From: Phytophthora hibernalis | Lineage: Eukaryota; Oomycota; Peronosporomycetes; Peronosporales; Peronosporaceae | Length of the DNA: 64,000 nt | NCBI GenBank assembly: GCA_012656075.1 | Contig: JAAKBF010000173.1 | Span: 62,001-126,000, forward strand | Reading direction: 5' to 3' | Shown here: positions 32,535-42,619 of the stretch, in pieces | Layout of the letters: each line of letters begins with the position of its first letter | Numbering within the stretch: position 1 is the stretch's first letter | Translations under genes and position numbers: made by a program | The notes under the pieces: model-generated | Databases searched by the model: none | What the model saw: the letters and a program-made list of their open reading frames with translations, nothing else | Told to the model about the DNA's origin: nothing

Positions 32535-33238
32535 TTACAGCTTCCTCGAACTCAACTGGTCGTCGCTCTTGCCGTTGCCGAACTTCTCTACACTGTGACG
32601 CATCTGCAAGATGACCGCGTTGGGGTCCTCCGCTTTGAACACGGAGCTTCCAGCGACAATCATATTGGCACCAGCCTTAGCAGCCGCATCAATAGTAGAA
32701 GGGCCCAGTCCTCCATCCACTTCAATGTCCAGCGTCGGGTACTTGGCTCGGAACGTCTGCACCTTGGGCATCATGTCGGTCATGAAGCTCTGACCTCCGA
32801 AACCTGGCTCCACCGTCATGACGAGCACCATATCCACCAGTTCCACGTACGGAAGGCAGCTTCAGCACTGGTACCAGGCTTGACAGCCAGCCCGACCTTC
32901 ATACCGGCGTCACGGATCTGCTGGATGAGGGCCAATGGGTCCTGCGTCGACTCCAGGTGGAAAGTGAACTGGTCACCGCCAGCAGCTGCAATATCCGGCA
33001 CCCATTGCTCAGGCTTGGACACCATCATGTGGCAGTCGAAGAAGGCCTTCGTGTGCGGACGCAGCGACTTGATGACGGGAGGACCCCACGAAATGTTGGG
33101 CACGAAGTGGCCGTCCATGACGTCCAGGTGCAGGTAGTCAGCGCCAGCCGCCACCACTTTGAGAGCTTCTTCCTTGAGACACGAGAGATCCGACGCCAAT
33201 AGCGAAGGGCCGATCTGACACGTACAGCTGTGGCACAT
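32535..33238 (-). CDS. Ribulose-phosphate 3-epimerase (one frameshift)
   Basis: Interconverts ribulose 5-phosphate and xylulose 5-phosphate in the pentose phosphate pathway. Start ATG at 33238 (MCHSCTCQIGPSLLASDLSC). Family motifs in order: LHLDVMDGHFVPN (catalytic Asp and metal-site His), DCHMMVSKPEQW, a frameshift near 32848, VELVDMVLVMTVEPGFGGQ (phosphate-binding loop follows), DIEVDGGLGPSTID (second catalytic Asp) and VAGSSVF. About 234 residues, typical for the family. The break is a single missing base before PYVELVDMV and is most likely a consensus error. It is divergent from the mS33 gene. Confidence 0.94.
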
Positions 33239-33275
33239 ACTAACAATGGAGGAAGAGATCTGAGGGCTACGAGAG

Positions 33276-33289
33276 AAATTGGTAAGTGA
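33276..33289 (-). promoter_or_regulatory. Inr-like element of the epimerase gene
   Basis: Minus-strand TCACTTACCAATTT fits TCATTYYNCAWTTT with two mismatches (C for the fourth T and A at the second Y), about 40 nt upstream of the ATG. Confidence 0.5.
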
Positions 33290-33529
33290 ACGTAATCTGG
33301 GCTATGCTAGTTGCAAATTGGTAATTTTGCGTATTATATAAACTTTGTGTCTCTAATTAAAGTTGTGTGTATTTTGTGTTGATACAAAGTGTTGGTTTAG
33401 CATGATGGCTGTTTATGTAGTTATTTGTCTTCTGGGTTTTGACCAATCACAGAGGGTACTATTGCGCTGGACGAGCGGCTACGATAGCAGCGAACAAGAG
33501 TCTTTCCCGAAGCAAGTGTCTGTCTGTCC

Positions 33530-33802
33530 ATGGCGTCTCCCCAGCAGATTGCGGACCTGAGTCGCAAGATCTTCCAGCGTCTGCCGCAGCGCAACATCCC
33601 GTCGGGCAACAAGGTCATCAGCAAGCAGCTCAAGGGCGAGAAGGTGGCCTCGTGGTTCAACAAGCCGCTGCTGCTGCGTCTCGGCGGCGACGACCCGAAC
33701 TTTGAGATCCTGAATGACGAGCGTCTGGGCAAGATCGACCAGATGAAGCGGCGGGGCAAGTCCATCCCCAAGAAGGGAGCAGGCAAGCGTTCCAAGAAGT
33801 AG
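33530..33802 (+). CDS. Mitochondrial small-subunit ribosomal protein mS33
   Basis: A 90-residue basic protein, single exon, start MASPQQIADLSRKIFQRLPQ. It resembles the mS33 (MRPS33) family in length, in an N-terminal helix with an LSxxIF pattern, in a central segment around WFNKPLL, and in the family-like basic end PKKGAGKRSKK. mS33 sits in the head of the mitochondrial 28S-type subunit and is nuclear-encoded; short members often lack a cleavable presequence. It is divergent from the epimerase gene. The assignment rests mainly on the C-terminal signature and size. Confidence 0.75.
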   Translation: MASPQQIADLSRKIFQRLPQRNIPSGNKVISKQLKGEKVASWFNKPLLLRLGGDDPNFEILNDERLGKIDQMKRRGKSIPKKGAGKRSKK

Positions 33803-34304
33803 ATTGGTGCTTTTTGTCTCCACCAGCAGCGAAAACGTCGAGGTGTTGTCCTGCTATTGACGTGTGAACACTTGTGGAGTAGTCCAGGTGCAAACGAGAA
33901 GGTCTGCTGCAGCGACGCGTTCACTATTGTGGTAGGTATCTAAAGCCAAGACAAGTTCCCGCTATTAGAGCAACGCTAGCTGTTTATATTTTGTGACTTT
34001 CCGTCGCTTTATGACTCGTTCTGTTCTTCTACTAATGGAAGTCATGTAATAGCGATGCATAAGGTCAAGCAAAGGGCTCAACACTGGGACTGGCCATGCA
34101 GCGTCGAGCATGCTGCTTGCCGACGTTGCTGTATCAACTCCAAGTCGACTACGGTACTTCTCCTACAGTAAGTACGATTGTACCGCTAGTGTACCACTTC
34201 TCGCGGTGGCCAGTCGATTGACTCGGTTTTGAACTGAAGCGCTTCATTCCTCAAGCACGAAAGCCGCAACCAGCAACAGTAACTAGCACCACCTTCTAGC
34301 AGCA
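33803..34304. other. Intergenic with Inr of the next gene
   Basis: No coding signal. Near its end, CTTCATTCCTCAAGCA (34242-34257) resembles the oomycete initiator (TCATTCCTCA) about 50 nt upstream of the ATG at 34305. Confidence 0.5.
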
Positions 34305-34616
34305 ATGGGCGCCAACGGCCAAGCAGTGCAGTCCATGAACAAGAGGAAGGTAAAACTCCTCAACAAGAAGCGCGCAGAGGTGCGCAACCAGAAGAAGGTG
34401 GCGGTGCTGCAGAAGGGCAAGAAGACGGTTCTGCGCAAACCGCGACCGTCCAAGAAGAAACTGCAGAAGGACGCCAAGCGCCACCGCATCTACGTCGATG
34501 GGGAGAAGGAAAAGCTGATCAAGAGCGGTCTGGTGACCAAGGAGGACATCGAGAAGATGGAGGCCGAGAAGGCAGACGATGTCGACGCTGATGCCGTCAT
34601 GGACGTGGAGGAGTAA
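34305..34616 (+). CDS. Small highly basic protein, probably nucleolar, unknown family
   Basis: 103 residues, single exon, MGANGQAVQSMNKRKVKLLN. The first two thirds are extremely Lys/Arg-rich (NKKRAEVRNQKKVAVLQKGK, RPSKKKLQKDAKRHR). A short helix follows (GLVTKEDIEKMEAEKAD), then an acidic end (DVDADAVMDVEE). This charge layout is common in small ribosome-biogenesis proteins, and the gene sits among ribosome-related genes, but I do not recognise the family. The Inr-like element upstream and clean frame support a real gene. Confidence 0.7.
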   Translation: MGANGQAVQSMNKRKVKLLNKKRAEVRNQKKVAVLQKGKKTVLRKPRPSKKKLQKDAKRHRIYVDGEKEKLIKSGLVTKEDIEKMEAEKADDVDADAVMDVEE

Positions 34617-34728
34617 ATGGTAACCCTATATAGAGTACGTTCTTTGCTATATAATGCTTTTGATTCCAACTCGTGTGTATTGATTTCAGTTAGCAACCTA
34701 CTTGCTGCAATTGCAAGGACTCTGGACG

Positions 34729-35271
34729 TTAAGGAAGCGTCTTGGTCATCCAGAATCCTTCCTGTATTGGGTTTTCCCAGAATATGAAGCTCTCCCCAGG
34801 TATGAACCCAAAGGAGCCGTTAAAGGTGACAGCAGACGTCTTCTCTGAGAATGTTGTTGAGAGCGCCAGGGTTTTGAAGCTGTGAGTCGTCGCCCAGTGC
34901 ACCAGATGCGTCATGAGTTTTCGACCGATGCCCATGCGCTGGTAACCGGAGTGGACCGAAACGCGACGCACTTCACCGTGGTTATTGCCTTTCGGCTCTA
35001 ATGCGATCATGCCCACGACTTTGGTTTCTCCGTCGTCTTCGAACGTCACCACCCAGAAGTTGCCTCCAGGCTTCATGTACGTGCCTTCGACGTCGGCGAG
35101 GTCGCTCTTGAGACTTTTGCGCACATGCTCCGCCCAGCGATGTTTTGATGCTGGGTCGTTCTTGGCGTACAGCATCATGCCGTACTCGAAAATGGCGGCG
35201 ACTTCGGGCAAGTCTTCGTCCTGGAACTGACGAATGCAGATTGCTGGTGTGGTAATGCAAAGTGGGCTCAT
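34729..35271 (-). CDS. GNAT-family N-acetyltransferase
   Basis: Transfers an acetyl group from acetyl-CoA to an amine; the substrate is unknown. 180 residues, single exon, start ATG at 35271. Begins with a GNAT beta strand (ICIRQFQDEDLPEVAAIFEY), then NFWVVTFEDDGETKVVGMIA, the acetyl-CoA loop motif A (RRVSVHSGYQRMGIGRKLM, with QRMGIG as Q/RxxGxG), and motif B-like LALSTTFSEKTSAVTFNGSF followed by GFIPGESF. Length and order are normal for a single GNAT domain. No targeting signal is seen. It is convergent with the small basic protein gene. Confidence 0.9.
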   Translation of the reverse strand: MSPLCITTPAICIRQFQDEDLPEVAAIFEYGMMLYAKNDPASKHRWAEHVRKSLKSDLADVEGTYMKPGGNFWVVTFEDDGETKVVGMIALEPKGNNHGEVRRVSVHSGYQRMGIGRKLMTHLVHWATTHSFKTLALSTTFSEKTSAVTFNGSFGFIPGESFIFWENPIQEGFWMTKTLP

Positions 35272-35312
35272 GGTGACTTGGTCGAATTGGTTGATGCCTT
35301 GCGTATTGTAAT

Positions 35313-35328
35313 GGGAATTTTAAAATGA
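35313..35328 (-). promoter_or_regulatory. Inr-like element of the GNAT gene
   Basis: Minus-strand TCATTTTAAAATTCCC resembles the oomycete Inr, about 45 nt upstream of the ATG at 35271. Confidence 0.4.
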
Positions 35329-35643
35329 CACAACGATGATAAATCGAGTTCGAGATAACATGCCATCATGTTTATCTGTAGCTGTGTGTAGTGAGTGTGT
35401 TTGCCTTTGATTCACAACCTTTGATAGCATGTTGGCTCTCAACTTTTCGTTTAGATGAGTGCGCGATTAGTCAGCAGTAAACTAATGTTTTGGCCAATCG
35501 CTGACATCAACCGTTATTACGACCGTAGTCTCAAGTTCATAACGACTGTGTATTTCTCTTAGTGTATATCGCCCACGCTCACGCTTGCTCGGTCGTTCAT
35601 AAAAAATAGTCCTTGTGTTTGTTCTTTGGTCCAGTTAATTGCC
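35329..35643. other. Intergenic, nothing seen
   Basis: AT-rich, with no ORF of coding character on either strand. Confidence 0.5.
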
Positions 35644-35934
35644 TCATGCCGACTGGGACCACGGCTTCACGGGCTCTGCCTCTTCGGGTTCCTCGTCACT
35701 CCAGTCGTCGAACGACGGCAACAGTGGGGCGATGCGCACCGGATACACGGGGCGCGATCGATTGATCTTCGGGGGCTCTGTGAGTTGTCTGCAGCGATAG
35801 AAAGAGAGTGAGTCACTTACAGCAACCTTTAGTGATAGCGAGAGCAAGACGTACCGGAGCTTCCTCGGCGGGGTCATGAGGTTCTCAGCGGCCTTCCGAT
35901 TGGGCTTCTGTGCGTTCTCGGATTGGCCAGCCAT
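35644..35934 (-). CDS. Small protein with acidic C-terminus; 66-nt intron that keeps frame
   Basis: Starts MAGQSENAQKPNRKAAENLM at the ATG at 35934. A GTACGT...CTGCAG intron of 66 nt interrupts after TPPRKLR, and exon 2 gives QLTEPPKINRSRPVYPV, then LLPSFDDWSDEEPEEAEPVK. Spliced product about 74 residues, unspliced 96. The intron is a multiple of three with no stop, so retention would insert 22 mostly hydrophobic residues. Family not recognised; the acidic Trp-containing tail (FDDWSDEEPEEAE) is the most distinctive part. Confidence 0.6.
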   Translation of the reverse strand: MAGQSENAQKPNRKAAENLMTPPRKLRYVLLSLSLKVAVSDSLSFYRCRQLTEPPKINRSRPVYPVRIAPLLPSFDDWSDEEPEEAEPVKPWSQSA

Positions 35935-36314
35935 CTTGTCCTTTGATGCTTAAGTCGAGTTCTTATCGGTGTGTTGCTTTTTTGAGAATGACCTTCGGAG
36001 GTGTTAGGTCGCTCTTTCCTTCTTTTTCGGCCCTTTCCCAAGCGACATACCAGACCATACGGACTGACGGAGCGACCAGCAGATGTGGTCCGAACAGCTC
36101 ACATCCGCGAACTGCACTGCTTTCCTGTGTCTCTGATGGTATCAATTTTTAACGCTTACAGATGGTTGTCACCTTTTCCGATGTTATTGAGTTGCTGTGC
36201 CCCTTCATGATGAAGCAAAAACAAGCACTTCGACCACCAAGGTTTGCTTTCCATTTTCTCCAGTCGGCATTACAGACTGATAACTACAAAAGATCGAAAG
36301 TCGCGTTGTGTTGC

Positions 36315-37119
36315 TCACGCTTGTTTACGGAACTTCGTGAGGACGAGTAGCTTGTCAAGCTCTTCCGAGCCCAAATTCTCCTTCAGCCTAAAACCATCGA
36401 GCAGTGTTAGTGTTCCGCTTCGGTATATTGTAGCCATGGATAAAAACGTACCAGGCTAGCGTCGCGGTCGGGATAAAGTCCGTGAAGGGCAGCAGCTCCT
36501 CCACAAAAGCCACGTACTTGGCATGTGGAGAAGACTGCGAGTAGAGCGTGTCCACCATCTTCGCCGACATGGGCGCCCACAGCACATCCGCCATCTCGCC
36601 CAGACCGGGCACCACAAACGTCGCATTTCCGAGGAAATCAATAGCCAGACTGGCCACAAGCTTCCGAGACGGGTTCTCTAGCACAAACTCCTTTGCGCGA
36701 GCAGAGAGAGCCGACGGCGACATGGATTCCTCCCCAGGCATGCCCTCAAACAGCAGCAACTGACCCTGTGGACTGCGCAAGAAGTGCTGGCACGCGCCTT
36801 TGACTCGCTGCGATCGCGCTAGCTTCACTGCAACAACGGTCGAAATAGCCGAGAACACTGTGACCAGCGACATCGCGACGACAACGACGAACCACACGGG
36901 GAAGCCCATCACGCCCACCAGGAGCGTCAGCGGCAGCCAGACCGGAGACGTCCCCACAATTCCTACCACGCAGCCCACAATCGCAGGCAGTAGTCCAAGC
37001 GCAGCCTTGTTCTTATGCAGTGACAACTACAAGCACCCAAATTCCACAGTCAGTCATCAACCACCCACACAACTACCACCACGAACCTGGTGAGCGACGT
37101 TGGTCGCTCCGTTCTTCAT
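36315..37119 (-). CDS. Conserved-looking membrane protein, unknown family
   Basis: Three exons: 37119-37087 (MKNGATNVAHQ), 37026-36452 and 36387-36315, with introns 37027-37086 and 36388-36451, both GT-AG. Joined length 226 residues. Two long hydrophobic segments lie near the N-terminus (LLPAIVGCVVGIVGTSPVW and MGFPVWFVVVVAMSLVTVFS). The rest is soluble-looking, with ATFVVPGLGEMADVLWAPMS, YVAFVEELLPFTDFIPTATL and an amphipathic end (LKENLGSEELDKLLVLTKF). Exon joining keeps frame at both introns. I do not recognise the family; it could be an organelle or ER membrane protein. Confidence 0.7.
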
Positions 37120-37197
37120 CGCAATGGCATGAGAAACCAGTGCACGCGGACGTCGATCCGTCTTCACGTAGATCCGAACCTCTACGTCCCACAACAC

Positions 37198-37590
37198 CTA
37201 CAGAGCAGCCTCATTAGCTGTACAGTCTACAATCCCAACCAATCTCCTAACAGTACTAACATCTTTGTGCAGCATAGGCTGCGTCCAATGGATAACACCC
37301 TCCGCCAGCACGGGGACACACTCGCGCAACTTAAGAACATGCGTCGCCACCAGATGATCTCCGTCCAGCAACTTGAAAGTTGCGTGGCGCTCCAATAGCG
37401 ACTGCTCGTTCTCATTCTCCAAGTCGGACGCAGAGAACGCCATGCGACAGGGCAACGACGCGTCCTCCTCCTCTACTTTGTCAGTAGAAGGAAGCGTCAC
37501 TATCACACGAGTATATGGTGGCGCTTGTGCGGCCTCAGTCTTCTTCTGGGCCAGCCACAAGACGTCGGCACGTAGCAGTGAGAGCTCCAT
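37198..37590 (-). CDS. Unknown 130-residue protein
   Basis: Single-exon frame starting MELSLLRADVLWLAQKKTEA at 37590; an alternative ATG at 37629 would add 13 residues. Contains VIVTLPSTDKVEEED, a segment LLERHATFKLLDGDHLVATH, and ends IVDCTANEAAL. It reads like a small globular beta-rich protein, but the family is not recognised. It is divergent from the B-box gene with about 100 nt between starts, and lies 78 nt upstream of the membrane-protein gene on the same strand. Confidence 0.6.
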   Translation of the reverse strand: MELSLLRADVLWLAQKKTEAAQAPPYTRVIVTLPSTDKVEEEDASLPCRMAFSASDLENENEQSLLERHATFKLLDGDHLVATHVLKLRECVPVLAEGVIHWTQPMLHKDVSTVRRLVGIVDCTANEAAL

Positions 37591-37693
37591 CTTCTTGTTG
37601 AAGCCACTTGACAAAAGTGACAATAACATAATCTTTGGATACCTTTCGTCCAATCAGATACGAGTAAATGTATTTATTTCCTTTTCATATTAG

Positions 37694-38565
37694 ATGCAAC
37701 CACTGGAGGAGCAGGAAGACCCGACGTTCCCGTCGGTGGCGGAGACCCCGCGTACGCCTTCTACAGCCACTTTCGTTGCGTTCTGATTGCACCACTAACT
37801 GTGTCTGTGTGTCTTGTATCTGTATTCCGTTGTTGTAGAGCTGCAGAGAACGCACTGCGACCAATGCCGCGACGCCATCGCCGACTACGAGTGTCAACGC
37901 TGCGTCCAACGCTTCTGTACGCAATGCGAGCTGGTCGTGCACCACCGACTGGAGGCGCTGGCTATGAAACATGAGGAGAGCAAGGGCGACGGCCGACCGC
38001 ACCAGGAATTCCTCAAGTGGATCAGTGGTGCGTTGCAATTGACCGTTAGGTGGAGAGAGACGACTGACGTGTCGGTCATTTGTCTACAGGTTGCCAGGAG
38101 TGCGGCCAGAACACGATGGAGTTTTTCTGTATCAGTTGCAACATGCATCAGTGCGAGCAATGCTGCGCGTCCAAGCATAAGCAGCTGGAGTCGCACTTCT
38201 ACTATTGTCTGGAAGGTAAGACCATTGTGGAGATTGTTCAACTTGTTGGGGACGAGCTCATAAATTGTGTTGCAGGTTCTTCTCCCAGGATGTTTCCGTT
38301 CGCGTCGTGGAATTTGATGTTTGTGGAAATGGTGAAGATGATCAAGGGGGAACTACAGGACAAATTTGCAGAGGAAGAAACGGCATTGGAGCGTAGACCT
38401 ACGAAGGAAATCCCGGAAGAGAAGTACAGCGCTTCCGTTGTGGCCCATGTTAAAATGGAGAAAGCGATGGCGTCTACAACTGCCACAGCTTCAGCCTTGG
38501 GGAACCTATCGATCAATGCTGTCTCTCCCGATACAGAAGCGCAACCCCAGCTGAGCAACCGATGA
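37694..38565 (+). CDS. Double B-box-type zinc finger protein
   Basis: Four exons: 37694 MQPLEEQEDPTF, then an intron ending TTGTAG before LQRTHCDQCRDAIADYEC; an intron GTGCGT...CTACAG inside ISG; an intron GTAAGA...TTGCAG after YYCLEG. The first Cys/His cluster is CDQCRDAIADYECQRC, CTQCELVVHH. The second is CQECGQNTMEFFCISC, HQCEQCCASKHKQLESH, typical of B-box fingers. The tail is helical (MVKMIKGELQDKFAEEETAL) and ends LGNLSINAVSPD...QLSNR. Its stop TGA overlaps the ATG of the next frame (ATGA), so the two may be one gene split by a frameshift. B-boxes mediate protein-protein contacts, often in TRIM-type ubiquitin ligases; no RING is seen. Confidence 0.8.
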
Positions 38566-39356
38566 GTCAAGCGAAGCGCTCGTCGCGGGTGAACACCACA
38601 TCAATTGTTGACCTGACGCTGGATGATGAAAGTGACTCGAGCAGTGGATCATCTTCTCGACAACCACCCCAGCCTCACATTAAGGACGAGTTCCGCATAA
38701 AGACCGAAAGCGCATGGCTTGACTCGGCTACCGCTGCCCAAGAGAACCCCGTGCTTGGGGTAGATGAGCTGATGGAGAAAATAATGGGCGACGATGAGGA
38801 TCCTATCTTGCGCTCCATGATCGGCGAGTACAACCAGCTGAGCGTCAAGATCTATGACATTGACCAGAACGTCCGCAACAAACAAAAGGAACTGTTGAAT
38901 GCTCAGCTGCGGATAGATATGGTCGAGGTTAACAAAACTAAGGCCTTGAAGAAGAAGCTCAGCAAAGACAGGACTGAAGCGGAGAAGTCTCGGGACGGGG
39001 TGGTGGCCAACATTGTTCTGTATGTCAAGTCGGAGCCAGATGAGCTGAGGGAATTCCTCAAGACATTCTGTGCCAACGTCCCTTACGCGCAAACATCGAG
39101 TCACCGCAAGTGCGCCACTCTGGAGGCTGGCATCCGTGCACAGCTGGAAAACATCCAAAAGATTCAACGCAACATGGAGGAATTGATCAACATGAAGAAG
39201 GATGCGTTCGCCGAGGTCACCCGACTGGGAGCTGAAATCGCAGAAGGCGAGGAGGAGGTCCGGAAGCTGGACAAGGACCGGCAGGACGAGTTCTTGCATC
39301 TCTGCCAGTATAGCGAGTCTATCCGGGACGCTGTGCAAGCTGCAAGTGAGCAATAA
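38562..39356 (+). CDS. SIM-containing coiled-coil protein, possibly the C-terminus of the B-box gene
   Basis: 264-residue frame, MSQAKRSSRVNTTSIVDLTL. The segment SIVDLTLDDESDSSSGSSS is a typical SUMO-interaction motif followed by acidic and Ser residues. After a KDEFRIKTE segment, most of the rest is coiled coil (YDIDQNVRNKQKELLNAQLR; KNIQRNMEEL-type heptads; GAEIAEGEEEVRKLDKDRQD). It starts by a 4-nt ATGA overlap with the B-box ORF in the +2 frame. Given the one-base errors elsewhere, a single B-box/SIM/coiled-coil protein of PML/TRIM-like layout is plausible, but I cannot prove it. Confidence 0.7.
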   Translation: MSQAKRSSRVNTTSIVDLTLDDESDSSSGSSSRQPPQPHIKDEFRIKTESAWLDSATAAQENPVLGVDELMEKIMGDDEDPILRSMIGEYNQLSVKIYDIDQNVRNKQKELLNAQLRIDMVEVNKTKALKKKLSKDRTEAEKSRDGVVANIVLYVKSEPDELREFLKTFCANVPYAQTSSHRKCATLEAGIRAQLENIQKIQRNMEELINMKKDAFAEVTRLGAEIAEGEEEVRKLDKDRQDEFLHLCQYSESIRDAVQAASEQ

Positions 39357-40335
39357 ACGGACAATGTTCATGTTGTGGGCGTGACGCCAGCTTGTTGGCC
39401 CTGCAGTTTAGTGATCGAGTGCGGCAGAGTACATTAAACGGGGTGCAAGGTAAATATTTTTGACAACCCATGGCATTGCGGACGAGAATCAATCCATAAC
39501 CTTTTTTATTGCTTTCATCGTCTAATACCTGTGTAGAGAACCACAAGTTGTGGTTGATGAGTTATCGATGATGACACCGACGGAATTGAGCTGTGAGCAG
39601 TCACTGGCGCTTGGTGTCGTCATGGAGAATCCGCGATGAGCGCATTGCGATCTCCATTCAAGAGACTTGCAAAATCCTTTGTAGAAGTTATTTACCGTTG
39701 AGTTGGCCGTTGCAATGCCGCAGACTTCAAACTGGTTGATGCAAGTCGCACCTCGTGCGACGAAGGACCACCACTAAGCAGAAACGTGGGACTCGACGAC
39801 GCGTCCACATTGCAGCAAATGCAAAACATTCAAAATCTGCTTTTACTATTATACATGTGTACATTAATACATGAATTATCAGACAATTCCAGCGCAGTAT
39901 TCATGTTGAAGTGTTCCAATCCCTGCAGCTGCCACCGAACCTACGAGCAAGTTGCCTTTTGACGTTTAGACCTAATAAATAGGGATAGGTCTTTCAAGAC
40001 CTTCAGCAATATATTTCCCTCTAATATTGAGTTCTAATGTCTTCTGAATTGAACTCTAAATCCTCTTTGAATATCAATAGCCTTCCACATTTGTATCATC
40101 CCACCTTCCTCTCAGTGCGCGAATTTGAACTTGAGAATTTGAGTCAAGATATCAAGAGAAGACGCAGACGCCGGACCGAAGCAGTGCGCCGCGTAGCTGT
40201 CTCCTGCCTCTCCTGCTTCTAGGAGACCCCTCCACATCGTGCCAGAGCAAGCGCTAGAGTGTCAGCTCGGTCCTCGCGTCGGAACCGCCGCCCCTCGCCC
40301 GCCGTAGCGCGCGCAATCGCCTCCCGAGCTGCAGC
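39357..40335. other. Long intergenic stretch, nothing recognised
   Basis: Low coding potential on both strands. A 61-codon plus-strand ORF at 40037-40222 has no motif. The last 130 bases are GC-rich and lead into the SPRY gene start. Confidence 0.5.
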
Positions 40336-42363
40336 ATGAGCGGCGGCGTGTCACAGACGCAGACGCTGGGCCGGGTCTATTCCTACGCGCTACACTCACT
40401 CTCGGAGACCAAAACCACGGTACGTGGGACCTCAAATCTGATTTGTGTATCGGCAGATTCTCTAACTTAATGATTTTGTGACAGCTGATTCTGGTCTGTA
40501 TAGGTCTGTTGGAAGCTCTGGATCGCTTACAGGAGCGACTGCATCTGCCCACGTCCATCGTCAAGGAGCTCAAGCGCCGACTGGCCAAAATGGTGAGCAG
40601 GTCGTCCGTGAGGCTCACGACCAAGTGCCCAAGTGACCGAGAGGTGGGCGACGCTGTGGCTGAGAGCGGCGTCTGGAACTCTGCCAAGCCTGAGGAGGTG
40701 CGAGGAGTCGTCCATTGGGTGCTGGCAGTGACCAAATCGCTGCAGAAATTAGCAGTCAATGCCACGCTGGGCGTGTGCAATGGCATCTATGTGTTGATCA
40801 TGAGTCTACCGGGCGTGTCCGCGGCTTGCTCGCTGTTCTATGGACTGCTGCAAGCGGTGGAGGATACGCTTAGACTGTCAGGTGAAGAGATCATGGAAGC
40901 CGCGTCGGCTGGCTCGGGCTCGGGGAGCGGACGCAGTCGAAGTTATCATCACTTGCACCACCGACATCCACGCGGCGTGGAGAGCTACGTGGCTGACCCG
41001 AGTTGTACGTTGGATGAGTGATGTGGACAGTTGTGTTGATGAGGTTATAACGGTGCTTTTGGATGGACAGTGACAGCGGTGGTGCTGGAATACAAGGAAA
41101 AGGAGTGCATGGTGCCTTCAAATATTGATCGGAGGATACGACGCGTCATGCACTTTCAGATTCCGCTGCATTCGTTTGAAGCTACTGTGCGGTTACCCCC
41201 AGAGAACGCTCAAAACGCCACTGCATGGAGTAGAAGTGCCAGCGATGCCAGCGTTGGTGGTCACATTCGAACCCAGGACGAGACGACTTCAAGCTATGCT
41301 CACCTGAGTTCCGCGACACCGCGGTCAATCCCAGTGTCACCACATGCGCGCAAGCGCGTACAGTTGGCATTTGCCAATTTCTCGGACGACGTGTTATACC
41401 AGGCTCGTGATCGACTACGACTGGAGCGTGCGGCAACATTGACGGGCGAACGCGATCTGCGTGTTCCACGATTTAATTCTCGCGATTGTCACGAAGACAT
41501 TTATTTATCCTGTGGCCGTCATTGTGCATCCAAGGTAGGCACAGGCATGTATCGCAGTGTGCGCGCCACCGTGCCACTGCAGAAGAATCGCTTCGTATAC
41601 TTTGAAATGACCCTTCAGCAGGGGCGAACACCAGTGTTTGGATCAAATCAAGGCGCGAACAGGTTAGATACTCCTTCGTCAGCAGCACGCAGTGCATCAG
41701 GTCAATCTGGCGGTACCGGTAATGGCAATGTGAACGACAGAGCTGGTATTGATGCGAGCGTCTGTATCGGGCTGTCCACCCGTCTTATGCCGCTGAACAC
41801 ACTGGTCGGCGCGTCAAAAACTCTGTAAGTTTGGTTTGCTCGGGTTTGTCATGCTCATAATAACTAACTCGCTGGTAAAAACGTGTTGATACAATCAGAT
41901 CGGGTTCTATTCTGCTGGCCATGTGCTCGTAGGCTCGGAGAGGCGGCGCTCGATAGGAGTTGGGCGAAAATACGGCTTTCAGTCTACTATTGGAGTATTG
42001 GCCCATGTAATTGATCATGAAGATGATGGAGCTGTGGACGCGCCACCTGCAAATGCACCTCGGCCACCATCATCAGGTTCTGGTGATTCTGGATCACCCA
42101 TCGGTGAAGCCTTTGTGCGATTTACTGTTGATGGGATAGCACTTCGCGACAGCAATAACTGCGTGATGGAGTTTGCGCTGCCGTTTCCGTCTAAGAGCGA
42201 GCTTTACCCGACGCTAACACTGCATTCTCAGGATGCTCATGTGTTTAGCCAAATGTCAGCACCTGACATCACCGCACTCGACCTGCAGGAGCTGGAATTG
42301 CCCGCTGAAGCGCCTGTCGAGGTATGGTGTCTCGATGGGTTGCGTCTGGGAGTCACAGCTTAA
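40336..42363 (+). CDS. SPRY-domain protein with hydrophobic N-terminal region
   Basis: Four exons: 40336-40419 (MSGGVSQTQTLGRVYSYALH), 40485-41004, 41071-41824 and 41899-42363; introns 40420-40484, 41005-41070 and 41825-41898, all GT-AG. The N-terminal part has hydrophobic stretches (LILVCIGLLEAL; NATLGVCNGIYVLIMSLPG) that may be membrane-associated. The C-terminal half is a SPRY domain: VGTGMYRSVRATVPLQKNRF, VYFEMTL, ASVCIGLSTRLMPLN, IGFYSAGHVLVGSERR, SIGVGRKYGFQSTIGVLAHV and FVRFTVDGIALRD. Crossing intron 3 needs one extra base (exon sum 1,823), again suggesting a missing base beside the splice donor. Function unknown; SPRY domains bind partner peptides. Confidence 0.75.
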
Positions 42364-42619
42364 ACTCGTAAGCGAGTCGCAGGCCCGTAATCTCGTGTTG
42401 TCGATTGTCCATTTCTCGACAAACGTTGGGCTACGCATAAATCAATTATAAAGGGCTTGAGATCGCTTGATGATGACATGCTAGCATTTTTGCTTCTTAC
42501 CTGAGCTCCCATTGTTGGGTAGGTTGCTGTTCCGCCACGCCATGATACGATCGCACCAGGTTTGGGGCCTATTTGTATAAGCTCAACAGGAACAAGAAAG
42601 GTCTCGCTGCTCAGTGGTA

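Noticed and set aside
38649..39371. 240-codon minus-strand ORF
   Set aside because: Antisense shadow of the SIM/coiled-coil frame, with no motif of its own.
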